Shown: positions 1-8,607 of the stretch, in pieces
Layout of the letters: every line of letters begins with the position of its first letter
Position numbering within the stretch: position 1 is the stretch's first letter
Assembly (NCBI RefSeq): GCF_026672255.1
Contig: NZ_JAPOHA010000002.1
Coordinates: forward strand, 262,189 to 326,188
Direction of reading: 5' to 3'
From: Caproiciproducens galactitolivorans
GTDB taxonomy: Bacteria; Bacillota; Clostridia; Oscillospirales; Acutalibacteraceae
DNA: 64,000 bases
Position numbers and translations under genes: made by a program
Notes under the pieces: model-generated
The model's input: the letters and a program-made list of their open reading frames with translations, nothing else
Databases searched by the model: none
Told to the model about the DNA's origin: nothing

Positions 1-493
1 GCGCTCTTAAAATCCGCAGACCGTCCTCCTGAAACCGAAGGTCAGGATCGCCTACGCAGCGGATTCGCCGGAGCTTGATATCCTTCAGCCCTTCGAAACA
101 GTCGATCAGGCCGTTTGCGGGATGATAGGCCAGAGCGTTCATGGTAAAATCTCGGCGCGCTAAATCTTCTTCCAGTTTGCGGGTAAAACGCACGCTGTCC
201 GGATGGCGGCTGTCGCTGTATTCCCCGTCTATCCGGTAAGCAGTCACTTCAATCGGCATTTGGCCGATCAGAACGGTTATCGTTCCGTGTTTTATTCCGG
301 TTTCAATCCGTTTATAGCCGGTAAACGCGTTCTTTATTTCTTCCGGCATGGCGGAAGTCGTAACATCCCAGTCAAAGGGCTGTTTCCCCATAAGGGTGTC
401 GCGCACACAGCCGCCGACAACGTATGCCTCAAATCCGGAATTATTCAGCGTTTCGATGGCCTTTTCAACCTGCGGCGGTAAATTTATTTTCAT
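1..493 (-). CDS. cca: CCA tRNA nucleotidyltransferase, N-terminal part (cut by window edge)
   Basis: Adds or repairs the 3' CCA end of tRNAs using CTP and ATP. Reading the minus strand from an ATG at 493 gives 164 codons open to the window edge, so only the N-terminal head is present. It shows the class II nucleotidyltransferase signature: VVGGCVRDTLMG (about residues 25-36) followed by FDWDVTT, whose two Asp bind metal, and later the RRDFTMNALAY motif. A GAGGGG Shine-Dalgarno sequence lies just upstream. It is divergent from sigG. The family also contains poly(A) polymerases; in Firmicutes the CCA-adding function is the usual one. Identity is firm, but the C-terminal tRNA-binding part cannot be judged. 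Confidence 0.93.
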   Translation of the reverse strand, partial: MKINLPPQVEKAIETLNNSGFEAYVVGGCVRDTLMGKQPFDWDVTTSAMPEEIKNAFTGYKRIETGIKHGTITVLIGQMPIEVTAYRIDGEYSDSRHPDSVRFTRKLEEDLARRDFTMNALAYHPANGLIDCFEGLKDIKLRRIRCVGDPDLRFQEDGLRILRA

Positions 494-596
494 TGTTCCG
501 CCCCTCTTATCCTATAAAATTACAATTATAAATAGTATATACGAGAATACGGTGAAAAAGCAAACAATCCCTTTGAATATTTTTAACTTGCCCTTC

Positions 597-626
597 GCAT
601 GAATCACCCTGCCCATGGTAATAATG
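597..626 (+). promoter_or_regulatory. Sigma-F-like promoter of sigG
   Basis: GCATG at 597-601 matches the -35 consensus GYATA except for the last base, and GGTAATAATG at 617-626 matches the sigma-F -10 consensus GGNNANANTR fully, with a 15-base spacer. No good sigma-A promoter is seen between here and the sigG start at 659. In Bacillus subtilis sigG is first transcribed by sigma-F in the forespore, so the site fits its gene. It is a pattern match only. Confidence 0.6.
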
Positions 627-658
627 ATAGTAAGTTTTACATGGAATGAGGGGACGGC

Positions 659-1429
659 ATGCAGTACAACAAAGTTGAAATCTGCGGGGTGAACACCTCA
701 AAGCTGAAAGTACTTACCGAAAAGGAGAAAATGGAGCTGCTGCGCCGTGTAAAGGAAGGCGATACAAAAGCGCGCGAAGATCTGATTAACGGAAATCTGC
801 GCCTTGTATTAAGCGTAATTCAGCGATTTACAAACAGAGGGGAAAATCTGGACGATCTTTTTCAGGTCGGGTGCATCGGTTTGATTAAAGCAATCGACCA
901 TTTCGATATCAGTCAGGGGGTTCGTTTCAGCACATACGGCGTACCCATGATCATCGGCGAAATCCGGCGCTATCTGCGGGACAATAACTCCATCCGTGTC
1001 AGCCGGTCTCTGCGCGATACGGCCTATAAAGCGATGCAGGCAAAGGAAAAAATGACGGCACAAAACAACCGGGAACCGACCATTGACGAAATTGCAAAGG
1101 AATTGGAGCTTCCGCGGGAGGATATCGTTCTGGCGCTGGAATCCATCGCCGAACCGGTTTCCCTTTACGAGCCGGTCTTCTCGGACGGCGGCGACACGAT
1201 TTACGTAATGGATCAGGTGGGGGATAACAACGACGATTCCAACTGGCTCGATGAAATCGCGCTCAAGGAAGCTATCCGGGATTTAAATAACAGGGAAAAG
1301 CGAATCCTTTCCATGCGTTTTTTTCAGGGGAAAACGCAGATGGAGGTTGCCTCGGAAATCGGTATCAGTCAGGCGCAGGTTTCCCGGCTTGAAAAAGCCG
1401 CGCTTGATAAAATTAAAAAAGACATATAA
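659..1429 (+). CDS. sigG: RNA polymerase sporulation sigma factor SigG
   Basis: Late forespore sigma factor that directs RNA polymerase to genes for spore DNA protection, cortex and germination. The 256-residue protein opens with the sigma-G-specific NKVEICGVNTSKL. Region 2 follows (GNLRLVLSVIQRF, DDLFQVGCIGLIKAIDHFD, YGVPMIIGEIRRYLRDN), then region 3 (IRVSRSLRDTAYKA) and region 4 with a helix-turn-helix (FFQGKTQMEVASEIGISQAQVSRLEK). The length matches the family. The start ATG follows a GAGGGG Shine-Dalgarno sequence. The gene stands alone between divergent cca and a convergent pyrophosphatase gene, not beside spoIIGA-sigE as in many relatives. Confidence is high because of the N-terminal signature, which separates SigG from SigF and SigB. 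Confidence 0.97.
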   Translation: MQYNKVEICGVNTSKLKVLTEKEKMELLRRVKEGDTKAREDLINGNLRLVLSVIQRFTNRGENLDDLFQVGCIGLIKAIDHFDISQGVRFSTYGVPMIIGEIRRYLRDNNSIRVSRSLRDTAYKAMQAKEKMTAQNNREPTIDEIAKELELPREDIVLALESIAEPVSLYEPVFSDGGDTIYVMDQVGDNNDDSNWLDEIALKEAIRDLNNREKRILSMRFFQGKTQMEVASEIGISQAQVSRLEKAALDKIKKDI

Positions 1430-1572
1430 TGATCATTTGTTTATCATGCTGTCGTCGCAATGAATCGTTCGAATCGCTGTATTTGATTTTAGAACAATCC
1501 TCTATACAGCGATTTTCGTATTCCATATTAGACTGCACTTTTTTGGTGCCTTCTTTTGCGCTTAAGCCGCAG

Positions 1573-1604
1573 AAAAGCCGCTGTGAATTTTCACAGCGGC
1601 TTTT
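1573..1604. terminator. Bidirectional terminator between sigG and ppa
   Basis: A 10-bp perfect stem (GCCGCTGTGA at 1577-1586 with TCACAGCGGC at 1591-1600) has an ATTT loop and is flanked by A and T runs on both sides, so it can stop transcription from either direction between the convergent genes. The rest of the 180-base gap after sigG shows nothing convincing. Confidence 0.85.
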
Positions 1605-1614
1605 ACAATCTATT

Positions 1615-2145
1615 TCATTTACAGAACTTCTCTAAATAACTGTTGATGCAGGACTGAATGATTTCTTCCGCGTCCGCCGGCCCTTTTACCTCGTCGATGG
1701 CCGTGACCTTTCCTTCGAGCTGTTTGTAAACAGAGAAAAAGTGGGTCATTTCATCAAAGATATGCTTCGGAAGTTCGTTAATATCGTGGTAACTGTTATA
1801 GTTCGGGTCGTTAAACGGTATGGCGATGATTTTTTCATCCTTCATACCATTGTCCACCATAATAATAACACCGATCGCGTAGCACCGAACCAGTGACAGA
1901 GGCTGAATATCCTCTGAACAGAGGACCAAAACGTCTAACGGATCGTTATCACTCGCGTAGGTACGCGGGATGAAACCGTAGTTAGCAGGATAATGGGTGG
2001 ATGTGTAAAGAATTCGATCCATAATGAGCAAGCCGGTTTCTTTGTCCAGCTCATATTTGATTTTGCAGCCTTTTGGTATTTCAATTACGGCGCAAAAATC
2101 ATCTGCATGAATTCTTTTTGGTGAGATATTATGCCAAATATTCAT
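1615..2145 (-). CDS. ppa: Inorganic pyrophosphatase, soluble family I
   Basis: Hydrolyses pyrophosphate to phosphate, pulling biosynthetic reactions forward. The 176-residue length fits family I bacterial PPases. The family signature is visible as SDNDPLDVLVL (about residues 65-75), giving the metal-binding Asp residues, with upstream EIPKG and YPANYGFIPRTY substrate-site segments. The start ATG has AGGAGG five bases ahead. It is transcribed toward sigG and ends at the shared terminator. Most Firmicutes carry the unrelated manganese-dependent family II enzyme PpaC; family I is common in Clostridia. The symbol is by family. Confidence 0.93.
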   Translation of the reverse strand: MNIWHNISPKRIHADDFCAVIEIPKGCKIKYELDKETGLLIMDRILYTSTHYPANYGFIPRTYASDNDPLDVLVLCSEDIQPLSLVRCYAIGVIIMVDNGMKDEKIIAIPFNDPNYNSYHDINELPKHIFDEMTHFFSVYKQLEGKVTAIDEVKGPADAEEIIQSCINSYLEKFCK

Positions 2146-2253
2146 ATTGGCCTCCTGATTTTATTTTACTCTATTCTACCATTTTTGATAAGGTTATTCA
2201 ATTAATTAATTATATAACAAAGTCTGGCATATAACTGTAGTGGAGGTGGGAGC

Positions 2254-2547
2254 GTGAATTGCAGAATTATTGATATGCGCCATAAAGAAGTGATCAATAT
2301 AAAGGACGGCATGCGGATAGGATGTGTTTGTGATGTGGAGATCGATACGGCGGACGCGCGCGTGATTGCGATTGTAATTTACGGCCGCCTGCGCTGGTTT
2401 GGCCTTTTAGGAAGGGAGGATGACATTATTATTAAATGGCAGGATATACAGGTTATCGGTGACGATACTATCTTAGTGTGTTATAATAATTGCTGTCATA
2501 CAAGAAAACGTCCGCGCGGATTTGGCGGATTTTTTGGCAACAACTGA
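2254..2547 (+). CDS. YlmC/YmxH family sporulation protein (PRC-barrel)
   Basis: A 97-residue protein of the PRC-barrel type named YlmC/YmxH in Bacillus and Clostridia. The core MRHKEVINIKDGMRIGCVCDVEID and the following strand pattern match that small family, linked in Bacillus to sporulation genes; its biochemical role is not known. The C-terminus is unusual in carrying two adjacent Cys (NNCCHTRKRPRG) and a basic/glycine-rich tail. The GTG start has GGAGGTGGG just upstream. It stands alone between ppa (divergent) and rpsB. Confidence 0.8.
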   Translation: MNCRIIDMRHKEVINIKDGMRIGCVCDVEIDTADARVIAIVIYGRLRWFGLLGREDDIIIKWQDIQVIGDDTILVCYNNCCHTRKRPRGFGGFFGNN

Positions 2548-2554
2548 AAAAAAC

Positions 2555-2583
2555 TTGAAAATTCTTACCTTTTATGGTATAAT
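2555..2583 (+). promoter_or_regulatory. Sigma-A promoter of rpsB-tsf
   Basis: TTGAAA (2555-2560), a 17-base spacer and a consensus TATAAT (2578-2583). Transcription would begin near 2590, leaving a leader of about 100 bases before rpsB that can form a GAAA-capped stem-loop (2617-2647). Confidence 0.85.
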
Positions 2584-2616
2584 CATCTGCGCAATAAAAA
2601 TCACACGCTTTACTAT

Positions 2617-2647
2617 GACGATTTGGTGCCCGAAAGGGTGTTGCGTC
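2617..2647 (+). promoter_or_regulatory. Stem-loop in the rpsB leader, possible S2 control site
   Basis: The leader contains GACG (2617-2620) able to pair with CGTC (2644-2647), and inside it a stem closed by CCC-GAAA-GGG. Ribosomal protein leaders often hold autoregulatory structures. I cannot match this one to a described class; it may be only a leader hairpin. Confidence 0.35.
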
Positions 2648-2687
2648 TGATCCGGTAAGGCGGCGGAAAAACCAAGGAGGAAAAATT

Positions 2688-3425
2688 ATGTCAGTCGTAT
2701 CAATGAAACAGCTTTTGGAAGCAGGCGTTCACTTTGGTCATCAGACCAGAAGATGGAACCCGAAAATGGCTCCGTATATTTTTACAGAGCGCAACGGCAT
2801 TTACATTATCGATCTGCAGAAAACCGTTCGAAAACTGGAAGAAGCCTATAACTTTGTACGCGACCTTTCCATGGAAGGCAAGTCCGTACTGTTTGTAGGT
2901 ACGAAAAAGCAGGCTCAGGATTCCGTTAAAGAGGAAGCAGAGCGTGCAGGTGCTTATTATGTTAACGCACGCTGGCTCGGCGGTATGTTAACAAACTTCC
3001 GTACCATCCGCCGCAGAATCGACCGTTTGAACCAGCTCAAGAGCATGGAAGAAGACGGTACGTTTGATCTTCTGCCAAAGAAGGAAGTTATTAAACTTCG
3101 CCTGGAAATTGAAAAACTCGAGAAATTCCTTGGCGGTATTAAAGAAATGAAGCAAATTCCCGGCGCGCTTTTCATTGTTGACCCGCGCAAAGAGAGAATC
3201 GCTGTTGCCGAAGCAAAGAAACTGGGCATTCCGATTGTCGCTATTGTCGATACAAACTGCGATCCGGACGAAATCGACTATGTTATTCCGGGCAATGATG
3301 ATGCGATCCGTGCCGTTAAATTGATTTCCGCAACAATGGCAAACGCGATCGTTGAAGGAAAAGAAGGCCAGATGGGCGCCGCTGCGGCAGAAGAGAAAGA
3401 AAACGAAGAAGCGGCAGCGGAATAA
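2688..3425 (+). CDS. rpsB: 30S ribosomal protein S2
   Basis: Structural protein of the small ribosomal subunit, needed for S1/mRNA docking. The 245-residue protein has the full S2 fold sequence: [20 protein letters not shown] at the start, [24 protein letters not shown], and [12 protein letters not shown] followed by [14 protein letters not shown]. The C-terminus is an Ala/Glu-rich acidic tail, normal for Firmicutes S2. The start ATG has AAGGAGG seven bases before it. It begins the rpsB-tsf operon, 43 bases ahead of tsf. Confidence 0.98.
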   Translation: MSVVSMKQLLEAGVHFGHQTRRWNPKMAPYIFTERNGIYIIDLQKTVRKLEEAYNFVRDLSMEGKSVLFVGTKKQAQDSVKEEAERAGAYYVNARWLGGMLTNFRTIRRRIDRLNQLKSMEEDGTFDLLPKKEVIKLRLEIEKLEKFLGGIKEMKQIPGALFIVDPRKERIAVAEAKKLGIPIVAIVDTNCDPDEIDYVIPGNDDAIRAVKLISATMANAIVEGKEGQMGAAAAEEKENEEAAAE

Positions 3426-3468
3426 ATTACTTTATATTTAGATTATACAAGAGCGGAGGAATATATAA

Positions 3469-4383
3469 ATGGCTTTTACAGCAAAAGACGTTGCAGCACT
3501 TCGCGAGAAGACTGGCTGCGGAATGATGGATTGTAAAAAAGCGCTTTCAGCTTCGGACGGAAATATGGAAGCTGCAATCGATTTTCTTAGAGAAAAGGGC
3601 CTTGCTGCCGCCACGAAAAAGGCCGGCCGCATTGCTGCCGAGGGCGTGGCTTATGCAGGCGTAAACGAGGAAGGCAATATCGGTGTTGATATTGAAGTCA
3701 ACGCAGAAACCGACTTCGTTGCAAAGAACGCAGAGTTCCAGAACTTTGTAAAAACCTGCGCGGATACCGTTATCGAGCAGAATCCTGCCGATATTGACGC
3801 GCTTCTTCAGTGCAAAGTGAAGGGTACGGATCAAACCGTCGACGCTCTCCTGAAAGATAAAATTCTTACAATCGGTGAAAACATCAAGATTCGCCGCTTT
3901 AAGCGTTTGGACGGCGTCGTTTCCGCCTATATCCACGCAAACGGAAAAATCGGCGTTCTGGTTCAATTTGATACAACCCCCGATATTGCTGCAAAAGAGG
4001 AATTCAAAGAATACGCAAAAAATATTGCCATGCAGATTGCGGCAATCAATCCGCAGTACCTCAACGAAAAAGCCGTACCGGCCGAAGTTGTTGAGCATGA
4101 AAAAGGGATTCTGAAAGAGCAGATCATCAACGACGGAAAACCGGCTGCGATTGCCGAGAAAATTGTTACCGGCAGACTCGGAAAGTTCTTCAAGGAAATC
4201 TGCCTTGTAGATCAGGCCTACGTGAAAGACGGCAACCTTTCCGTTCAGCAGTATACGGATGCTACCGCGAAGGAACTGGGCGGCAAAATTGCAATCGTCG
4301 ATTATGTGCGCTTTGAAAAAGGCGAGGGCATTGAAAAGCGTGAAGATAATTTTGCTGAAGAAATCGCCAGCATGGTTAAGTAA
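3469..4383 (+). CDS. tsf: Translation elongation factor Ts
   Basis: Guanine nucleotide exchange factor that recycles EF-Tu from GDP to GTP. The 304-residue length is typical. The N-terminal UBA-like domain (VAALREKTGCGMMDCKKAL) is followed by the signature VEVNAETDFVAKN-type motif (here DIEVNAETDFVAKN near residue 75-88) that inserts into EF-Tu. It follows rpsB directly and ends at a strong terminator, making a two-gene operon. The opposite strand carries a long open frame here (3547-4413) that is only a shadow of this gene. Confidence 0.98.
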   Translation: MAFTAKDVAALREKTGCGMMDCKKALSASDGNMEAAIDFLREKGLAAATKKAGRIAAEGVAYAGVNEEGNIGVDIEVNAETDFVAKNAEFQNFVKTCADTVIEQNPADIDALLQCKVKGTDQTVDALLKDKILTIGENIKIRRFKRLDGVVSAYIHANGKIGVLVQFDTTPDIAAKEEFKEYAKNIAMQIAAINPQYLNEKAVPAEVVEHEKGILKEQIINDGKPAAIAEKIVTGRLGKFFKEICLVDQAYVKDGNLSVQQYTDATAKELGGKIAIVDYVRFEKGEGIEKREDNFAEEIASMVK

Positions 4384-4400
4384 TATCGCTTTTATAAATG

Positions 4401-4429
4401 GCGCAGGATACATCCTGCGCTGTTTTTTT
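4401..4429 (+). terminator. Terminator of rpsB-tsf
   Basis: GCGCAGGA and TCCTGCGC form an 8-bp stem with a TACA loop (4401-4420), followed by TGTTTTTTT. It is a clear intrinsic terminator separating rpsB-tsf from the pyrH operon. Confidence 0.9.
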
Positions 4430-4509
4430 GCGTCTTTCCGGTGGGGCTAAATGTTTCTAAATTATAAAACTTGACAATAATAACTATATTTAGTAATGAA
4501 AGCCTTTAC

Positions 4510-4538
4510 TTTACACAATGCTTATTGTAAAATATTAT
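4510..4538 (+). promoter_or_regulatory. Sigma-A promoter of the pyrH-polC operon
   Basis: TTTACA (4510-4515), a 17-base spacer, TATTAT (4533-4538). A consensus TTGACA at 4471-4476 lies further up but has only a poor -10 partner. Nine genes follow with no obvious terminator until polC ends. Confidence 0.7.
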
Positions 4539-4561
4539 AAAAAGATAATGGGGTGTTCTGT

Positions 4562-5275
4562 TTGAAACCTAAATATAAAAGAGTCCTTTTGAAACTGAGC
4601 GGCGAGTCCCTTGCCGGGAACGCAACGCATGGAATCGATTTTGACACCGTCTTAAAAATCTGCGAACCGATCAAGAAATGCGCGGACATGGGCGTACAAA
4701 TCGCAATCGTCGTCGGCGGCGGCAATTTCTGGCGCGGCCGCAGCAGCGGACAGATGGACAGAACCCGTGCCGACCATATGGGGATGCTCGCAACCACGAT
4801 CAACGCGCTCGGCGTTGCCGACGCGCTGGAGCAGCTTGGAATGCAGGTTCGCGTACAGACCGCAATCGCGATGCAGCAGATTGCGGAGCCGTATATCCGC
4901 AACCGTGCCGTACGTCATCTTGAAAAGGGCAGAGTGGTTGTATTCGGATGCGGCACAGGAAATCCTTTTTTTTCAACAGACACGGCGGCGGCGCTCCGGG
5001 CGGCCGAAATCGACGCCGATATTATTATGAAAGCAACAATGGTTGACGGCGTTTATGATTCCGACCCGAAGAAAAACCCGAATGCCGTTAAATATGATTC
5101 GTTATCCTTTATGGAAGTACTGAATAAGAACCTTCAGGTAATGGACAGCACGGCTGCTTCATTATGTAAGGATAATAAAATTCCGATTCTGGTATTCAGC
5201 ATCAATGAGCCGGAAAATATTTTAAAGGCCGTATGCGGTGAACCGATCGGTACAATTGTAGAGGAGGATTCGTAA
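4562..5275 (+). CDS. pyrH: UMP kinase
   Basis: Phosphorylates UMP to UDP with ATP, in pyrimidine nucleotide supply; hexameric amino-acid-kinase fold. The 237-residue protein starts [18 protein letters not shown], with the phosphate-binding [10 protein letters not shown] (about 54-63), [20 protein letters not shown] and [21 protein letters not shown] start it at the TTG at 4562, because GGGGTG at 4551-4555 is well placed for it; the GTG at 4553 lies inside that ribosome-binding site. It overlaps frr by one base (TAATG), suggesting coupled translation. Confidence 0.97.
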   Translation: MKPKYKRVLLKLSGESLAGNATHGIDFDTVLKICEPIKKCADMGVQIAIVVGGGNFWRGRSSGQMDRTRADHMGMLATTINALGVADALEQLGMQVRVQTAIAMQQIAEPYIRNRAVRHLEKGRVVVFGCGTGNPFFSTDTAAALRAAEIDADIIMKATMVDGVYDSDPKKNPNAVKYDSLSFMEVLNKNLQVMDSTAASLCKDNKIPILVFSINEPENILKAVCGEPIGTIVEEDS

Positions 5276-5829
5276 TGAAAGAAGTATTGGCAAATGCAGA
5301 GGAACGCATGAAAAAGAGTATTGACGCATTGTCGGATGAGTTTGCGTCAATCCGGGCAGGAAGGGCAAACCCGGCGGTACTGGATAAGATTAAAGTCGAT
5401 TATTACGGCACCCCGACTGCAATTAACCAGCTTGCCGCGGTCGCCGTAAGCGAAGCAAGAATTTTAACGATTCAGCCCTGGGATGTTTCCGTTTGCAAAG
5501 CGATTGAAAAGGCGATTCAGACTTCGGATATTGGTATCAATCCGCAGAGCGACGGGAAAATTATCCGTATTACCTTTCCTCCGCTCACAGAGGAAAGGCG
5601 CCATGATTTAGTCAAAGATATCAGCAAGATGGCGGAGGAACGCAAGATTGCCATACGGAATATCCGCCGTGATGCAATGGAAAAGCTCAAGGGAATGAAA
5701 AAGAATTCGGAACTCTCCGAGGACGAATTGAAACAGGCCGAAAAGAAAACACAGGATTTAACCGATAAATACTGCAAACAGGTTGACAGTGTGTTTGAGA
5801 AAAAACAAAAGGAAATTTTGGAAATATAG
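5275..5829 (+). CDS. frr: Ribosome recycling factor
   Basis: With EF-G splits the post-termination ribosome into subunits. The 184-residue length is standard. Signature pieces are EERMKKSIDALSDEFASIRAGRANPAVLDKI, the hinge around VDYYGTPTAINQLAAVAV and the C-terminal helices RHDLVKDISKMAEERKIAIRNIRRDA. The start overlaps the pyrH stop and is preceded by GAGGAGG inside pyrH. The pyrH-frr-uppS-cdsA order is the conserved one. Confidence 0.98.
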   Translation: MKEVLANAEERMKKSIDALSDEFASIRAGRANPAVLDKIKVDYYGTPTAINQLAAVAVSEARILTIQPWDVSVCKAIEKAIQTSDIGINPQSDGKIIRITFPPLTEERRHDLVKDISKMAEERKIAIRNIRRDAMEKLKGMKKNSELSEDELKQAEKKTQDLTDKYCKQVDSVFEKKQKEILEI

Positions 5830-5837
5830 GATAACAT

Positions 5838-6545
5838 ATGGAAGATCAATACCTGCCACGCCATGTCGGTATTATTATGGACGGGAATGGCCGCTGGGCC
5901 AAAAAGCGCGGGTTACCGCGTTCTGTCGGCCATTCTGCCGGCGCGGCTGTTTTTAAAACCATTACGCGATACTGCGGTTCCATCGGGATACAGTATCTGA
6001 CGATTTACGCATTTTCAACCGAAAATTGGAAACGGCCGCAGGAAGAAATCGGCGGTCTGATGAAACTGTTCAAGCAGTATTTGGAAGAAGCCTTGCGCGA
6101 CTTTTTGAATGAGAATATAAAGGTACGTTTTATTGGAGACACCACAGTTTTTTCGCCGGAGCTTCAAAAATTATTTGCCGAAACAGAAGCGGTTTCGGCA
6201 GATCATACCGGTATGGTATTAAATATAGCCATGAATTACGGCGGACGCGCAGAAATAACGCGTGCAATGAAATTATTAGCGGAAGAAGTTAAAAATGGCG
6301 GATTATCACCGGAAGAGATTGACGAAAACTCCATAGCCAAAAAACTGTACACAGACGGGCAGCCCGATCCGGACTTGATTATCAGGCCGAGCGGGGAGAA
6401 CCGTATTTCAAATTTTTTACTGTGGCAGTCCGCCTATTCCGAATACGTTATTATGGATATTTTATGGCCGGATTTCAAAACGAGAGATTTGGATCGCGCG
6501 CTGAAGGAATATGCAAACCGCAACAGGCGATTTGGAGGGGTTTAA
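5838..6545 (+). CDS. uppS: Undecaprenyl diphosphate synthase (cis-prenyltransferase)
   Basis: Condenses isopentenyl diphosphate onto farnesyl diphosphate to make the C55 lipid carrier for peptidoglycan and other envelope polymers. The 235-residue protein has the cis-prenyltransferase signature HVGIIMDGNGRWAKKRGLPR with the catalytic Asp, then TIYAFSTENWKRP, and the C-terminal DLIIRPSGENRISNFLLWQSAYSE. It sits eight bases after frr and directly before cdsA, the usual order of envelope lipid genes. Confidence 0.97.
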   Translation: MEDQYLPRHVGIIMDGNGRWAKKRGLPRSVGHSAGAAVFKTITRYCGSIGIQYLTIYAFSTENWKRPQEEIGGLMKLFKQYLEEALRDFLNENIKVRFIGDTTVFSPELQKLFAETEAVSADHTGMVLNIAMNYGGRAEITRAMKLLAEEVKNGGLSPEEIDENSIAKKLYTDGQPDPDLIIRPSGENRISNFLLWQSAYSEYVIMDILWPDFKTRDLDRALKEYANRNRRFGGV

Positions 6546-7397
6546 TTGAAACAAAGAGTTGCTTCGGGAGTTTCTCTTGTAATTTTTTTAGCAGCAATCG
6601 TATTATTTAACGATACTTGCCCGGCAGCTTTGAATGTAGCAATTTCTCTCATTTCCGTATTGGCAGTTTATGAAATTATTTTAGCTTTGGGACTATCCAA
6701 AAACCATGTCCTTATTATACCAAGCCTCCTGCTTTCTGCGGCGATCCCGCTGATGCAGCTTGTTGCCGAATCGTATGGAATTAAGCTTGCGATCCTGCAA
6801 GAGGGGGCTTATTTTCTTTATACCGTTGTTATTTTCAGCGCGCTGATACTCTATCATAAATTTATTACCTTTCGTGAAGTCGGCGTTATATACAGCATGT
6901 CGCTGATGATTCCGTCCTCTCTTCAAACGATTATCAGTCTGCGCACCTTTGGCGGAGAACACGGCATGTTTTATGTTATCATTGGAATTTTTTCAGCGTG
7001 GATTGCGGATACCGGAGCGTATTTCGCCGGAAGCCGCTGGGGGAAGCATAAGCTTTGCCCGGATATCAGTCCCAAAAAGACGGTGGAAGGGGTTATCGGC
7101 GGTTTTGTGCTGAACATCATTGCCATGATCGTTTTCGGTTACATTTTTCATGTGGTCTTTTATGCTTACAGCGTTGATATTTCCTATTTATCGCTGCTTT
7201 TAATCGGCTTCTTCGGGACAATTATGTCCATTTTGGGCGATCTCAGTTTTTCGCTGATTAAGAGGAGCTGCCATATTAAGGATTTCGGTGAACTGATTCC
7301 GGGTCACGGCGGGATTCTGGACCGCTTCGACAGTGTGATTTTCGAAGCACCGTTCGTATATTTGTTCGTTCATTTTCTGCCGATTGTTATCCATTAA
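6546..7397 (+). CDS. cdsA: Phosphatidate cytidylyltransferase
   Basis: Makes CDP-diacylglycerol from phosphatidic acid and CTP, the branch point of phospholipid synthesis. The 283-residue protein is mostly hydrophobic with about seven or eight membrane segments. The family signature is complete near the C-terminus: SLIKRSCHIKDFGELIPGHGGILDRFDS, preceded by the SPKKTVEGVIGG loop. The TTG start follows uppS without a gap and has GGAGGGG five bases ahead. Confidence 0.96.
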   Translation: MKQRVASGVSLVIFLAAIVLFNDTCPAALNVAISLISVLAVYEIILALGLSKNHVLIIPSLLLSAAIPLMQLVAESYGIKLAILQEGAYFLYTVVIFSALILYHKFITFREVGVIYSMSLMIPSSLQTIISLRTFGGEHGMFYVIIGIFSAWIADTGAYFAGSRWGKHKLCPDISPKKTVEGVIGGFVLNIIAMIVFGYIFHVVFYAYSVDISYLSLLLIGFFGTIMSILGDLSFSLIKRSCHIKDFGELIPGHGGILDRFDSVIFEAPFVYLFVHFLPIVIH

Positions 7398-7440
7398 TTT
7401 AAGGCAGAGATGCAATAAAATTGCAAAATGGTGAATAATA

Positions 7441-8595
7441 ATGAAAAGATGTCTATCAATTTTAGGTTCAACAGGCTCGATCGGCACGCAGACGCTGGAT
7501 GTCGTGCGTGGGTTGGGCCTTCGTGTTTGTGCGCTGGCGGCGAATTCCAATATCACGCTGCTGGAAAATCAAATTCGCGAGTTTAAACCGGAACTTGTTG
7601 CGGTTTTTGATATAGATGCGGCGAAAAAGCTGAAAATTGCGGTGGCGGACACCCCGGTTCGGGTGGTCGGCGGAATGGAAGGCCTTTGCGAAGCCGCGGC
7701 GTTTTCCGGCGCGGATTTGATTGTAAACGCGGTTGTCGGTATGGTCGGTTTAAAGCCGACTCTTGCCGCAATTGCTGCCGGAAAAGACGTTGCCTTGGCG
7801 AATAAGGAGACGCTTGTTGCGGGCGGTTCCCTGGTTATGAAAGCGGCAAAGGAAAATTCCGTCCGGATTTTCCCCGTGGACAGCGAACATTCCGCTATCT
7901 TCCAGTGCCTGCAGGGCTGTCCGGAGAAAAAAGCATTAAAACGCCTGATTCTTACCGCTTCCGGCGGGCCGTTTTTAGGAAAAACCAAAGAGGAACTGCG
8001 GGATATTACACCGCAGCAGGCCCTGAAGCATCCGAACTGGAATATGGGGGCAAAGGTTACGATTGATTCCGCCACCATGATGAACAAGGGACTGGAAATT
8101 ATGGAGGCTTCCTGGCTTTTTGATATGCCGTCTTCCAAGATTTCCGTCGTTGTACACCGTGAAAGCGTAGTGCATTCCATGATCGAATATGAAGACAATT
8201 CCGTGATCGCGCAGCTTGGCCTGCCGGATATGCGTATCCCGATCCAGTACGCCGTTACATGGCCGCAGCGTGTTCCTTCTCCGGTTGGGCAGCTGGATTT
8301 GACCGATTACGGTAAATTGACTTTTTATAAACCGGATTCGGAAACCTTTACCTGCCTTGCCGCCTGCCGGAAAGCAATCGAACGCGGCGGGCTTGCGCCC
8401 GCAGCGGCAAACGGGGCGAACGAAGTCGCCGTTAAGCTGTTTTTAAATCAGCAGATTTCTTTTCTTCAAATCGGCGAGCTGGTCGCTCAGGCAATGGAAA
8501 ATCAGCCGGATGTCCGGGAGATTTCATCCATTGACGATATTTTAAATGCAGATACATACGCCAGAGAATATGTTCTAAAAGCAGCTGGCAAATGA
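7441..8595 (+). CDS. dxr: 1-deoxy-D-xylulose 5-phosphate reductoisomerase
   Basis: Second step of the MEP isoprenoid pathway, NADPH-dependent conversion of DXP to MEP. The 384-residue protein begins with the nucleotide-binding LSILGSTGSIGTQTLDVV. It continues with LANKETLVAGG, the metal-binding PVDSEHSAIFQCL (Asp and Glu) and LTASGGPFLGK, with the C-terminal PAAANGANEVAVKLFL. With ispG here and dxs at 34584, three MEP-pathway genes are in the window, so isoprenoids are made by this route. The mevalonate pathway is not seen. Confidence 0.98.
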   Translation: MKRCLSILGSTGSIGTQTLDVVRGLGLRVCALAANSNITLLENQIREFKPELVAVFDIDAAKKLKIAVADTPVRVVGGMEGLCEAAAFSGADLIVNAVVGMVGLKPTLAAIAAGKDVALANKETLVAGGSLVMKAAKENSVRIFPVDSEHSAIFQCLQGCPEKKALKRLILTASGGPFLGKTKEELRDITPQQALKHPNWNMGAKVTIDSATMMNKGLEIMEASWLFDMPSSKISVVVHRESVVHSMIEYEDNSVIAQLGLPDMRIPIQYAVTWPQRVPSPVGQLDLTDYGKLTFYKPDSETFTCLAACRKAIERGGLAPAAANGANEVAVKLFLNQQISFLQIGELVAQAMENQPDVREISSIDDILNADTYAREYVLKAAGK

Positions 8596-8607
8596 TGAGG
8601 TGATCGT

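Noticed and set aside
1429..1635. 68-residue open frame after sigG
   Set aside because: It runs through the terminator, has no ribosome-binding site and no recognisable protein features.
3547..4413. 288-residue minus-strand frame opposite tsf
   Set aside because: Fully explained as the shadow of a well-supported tsf; no start signal and no known domain.
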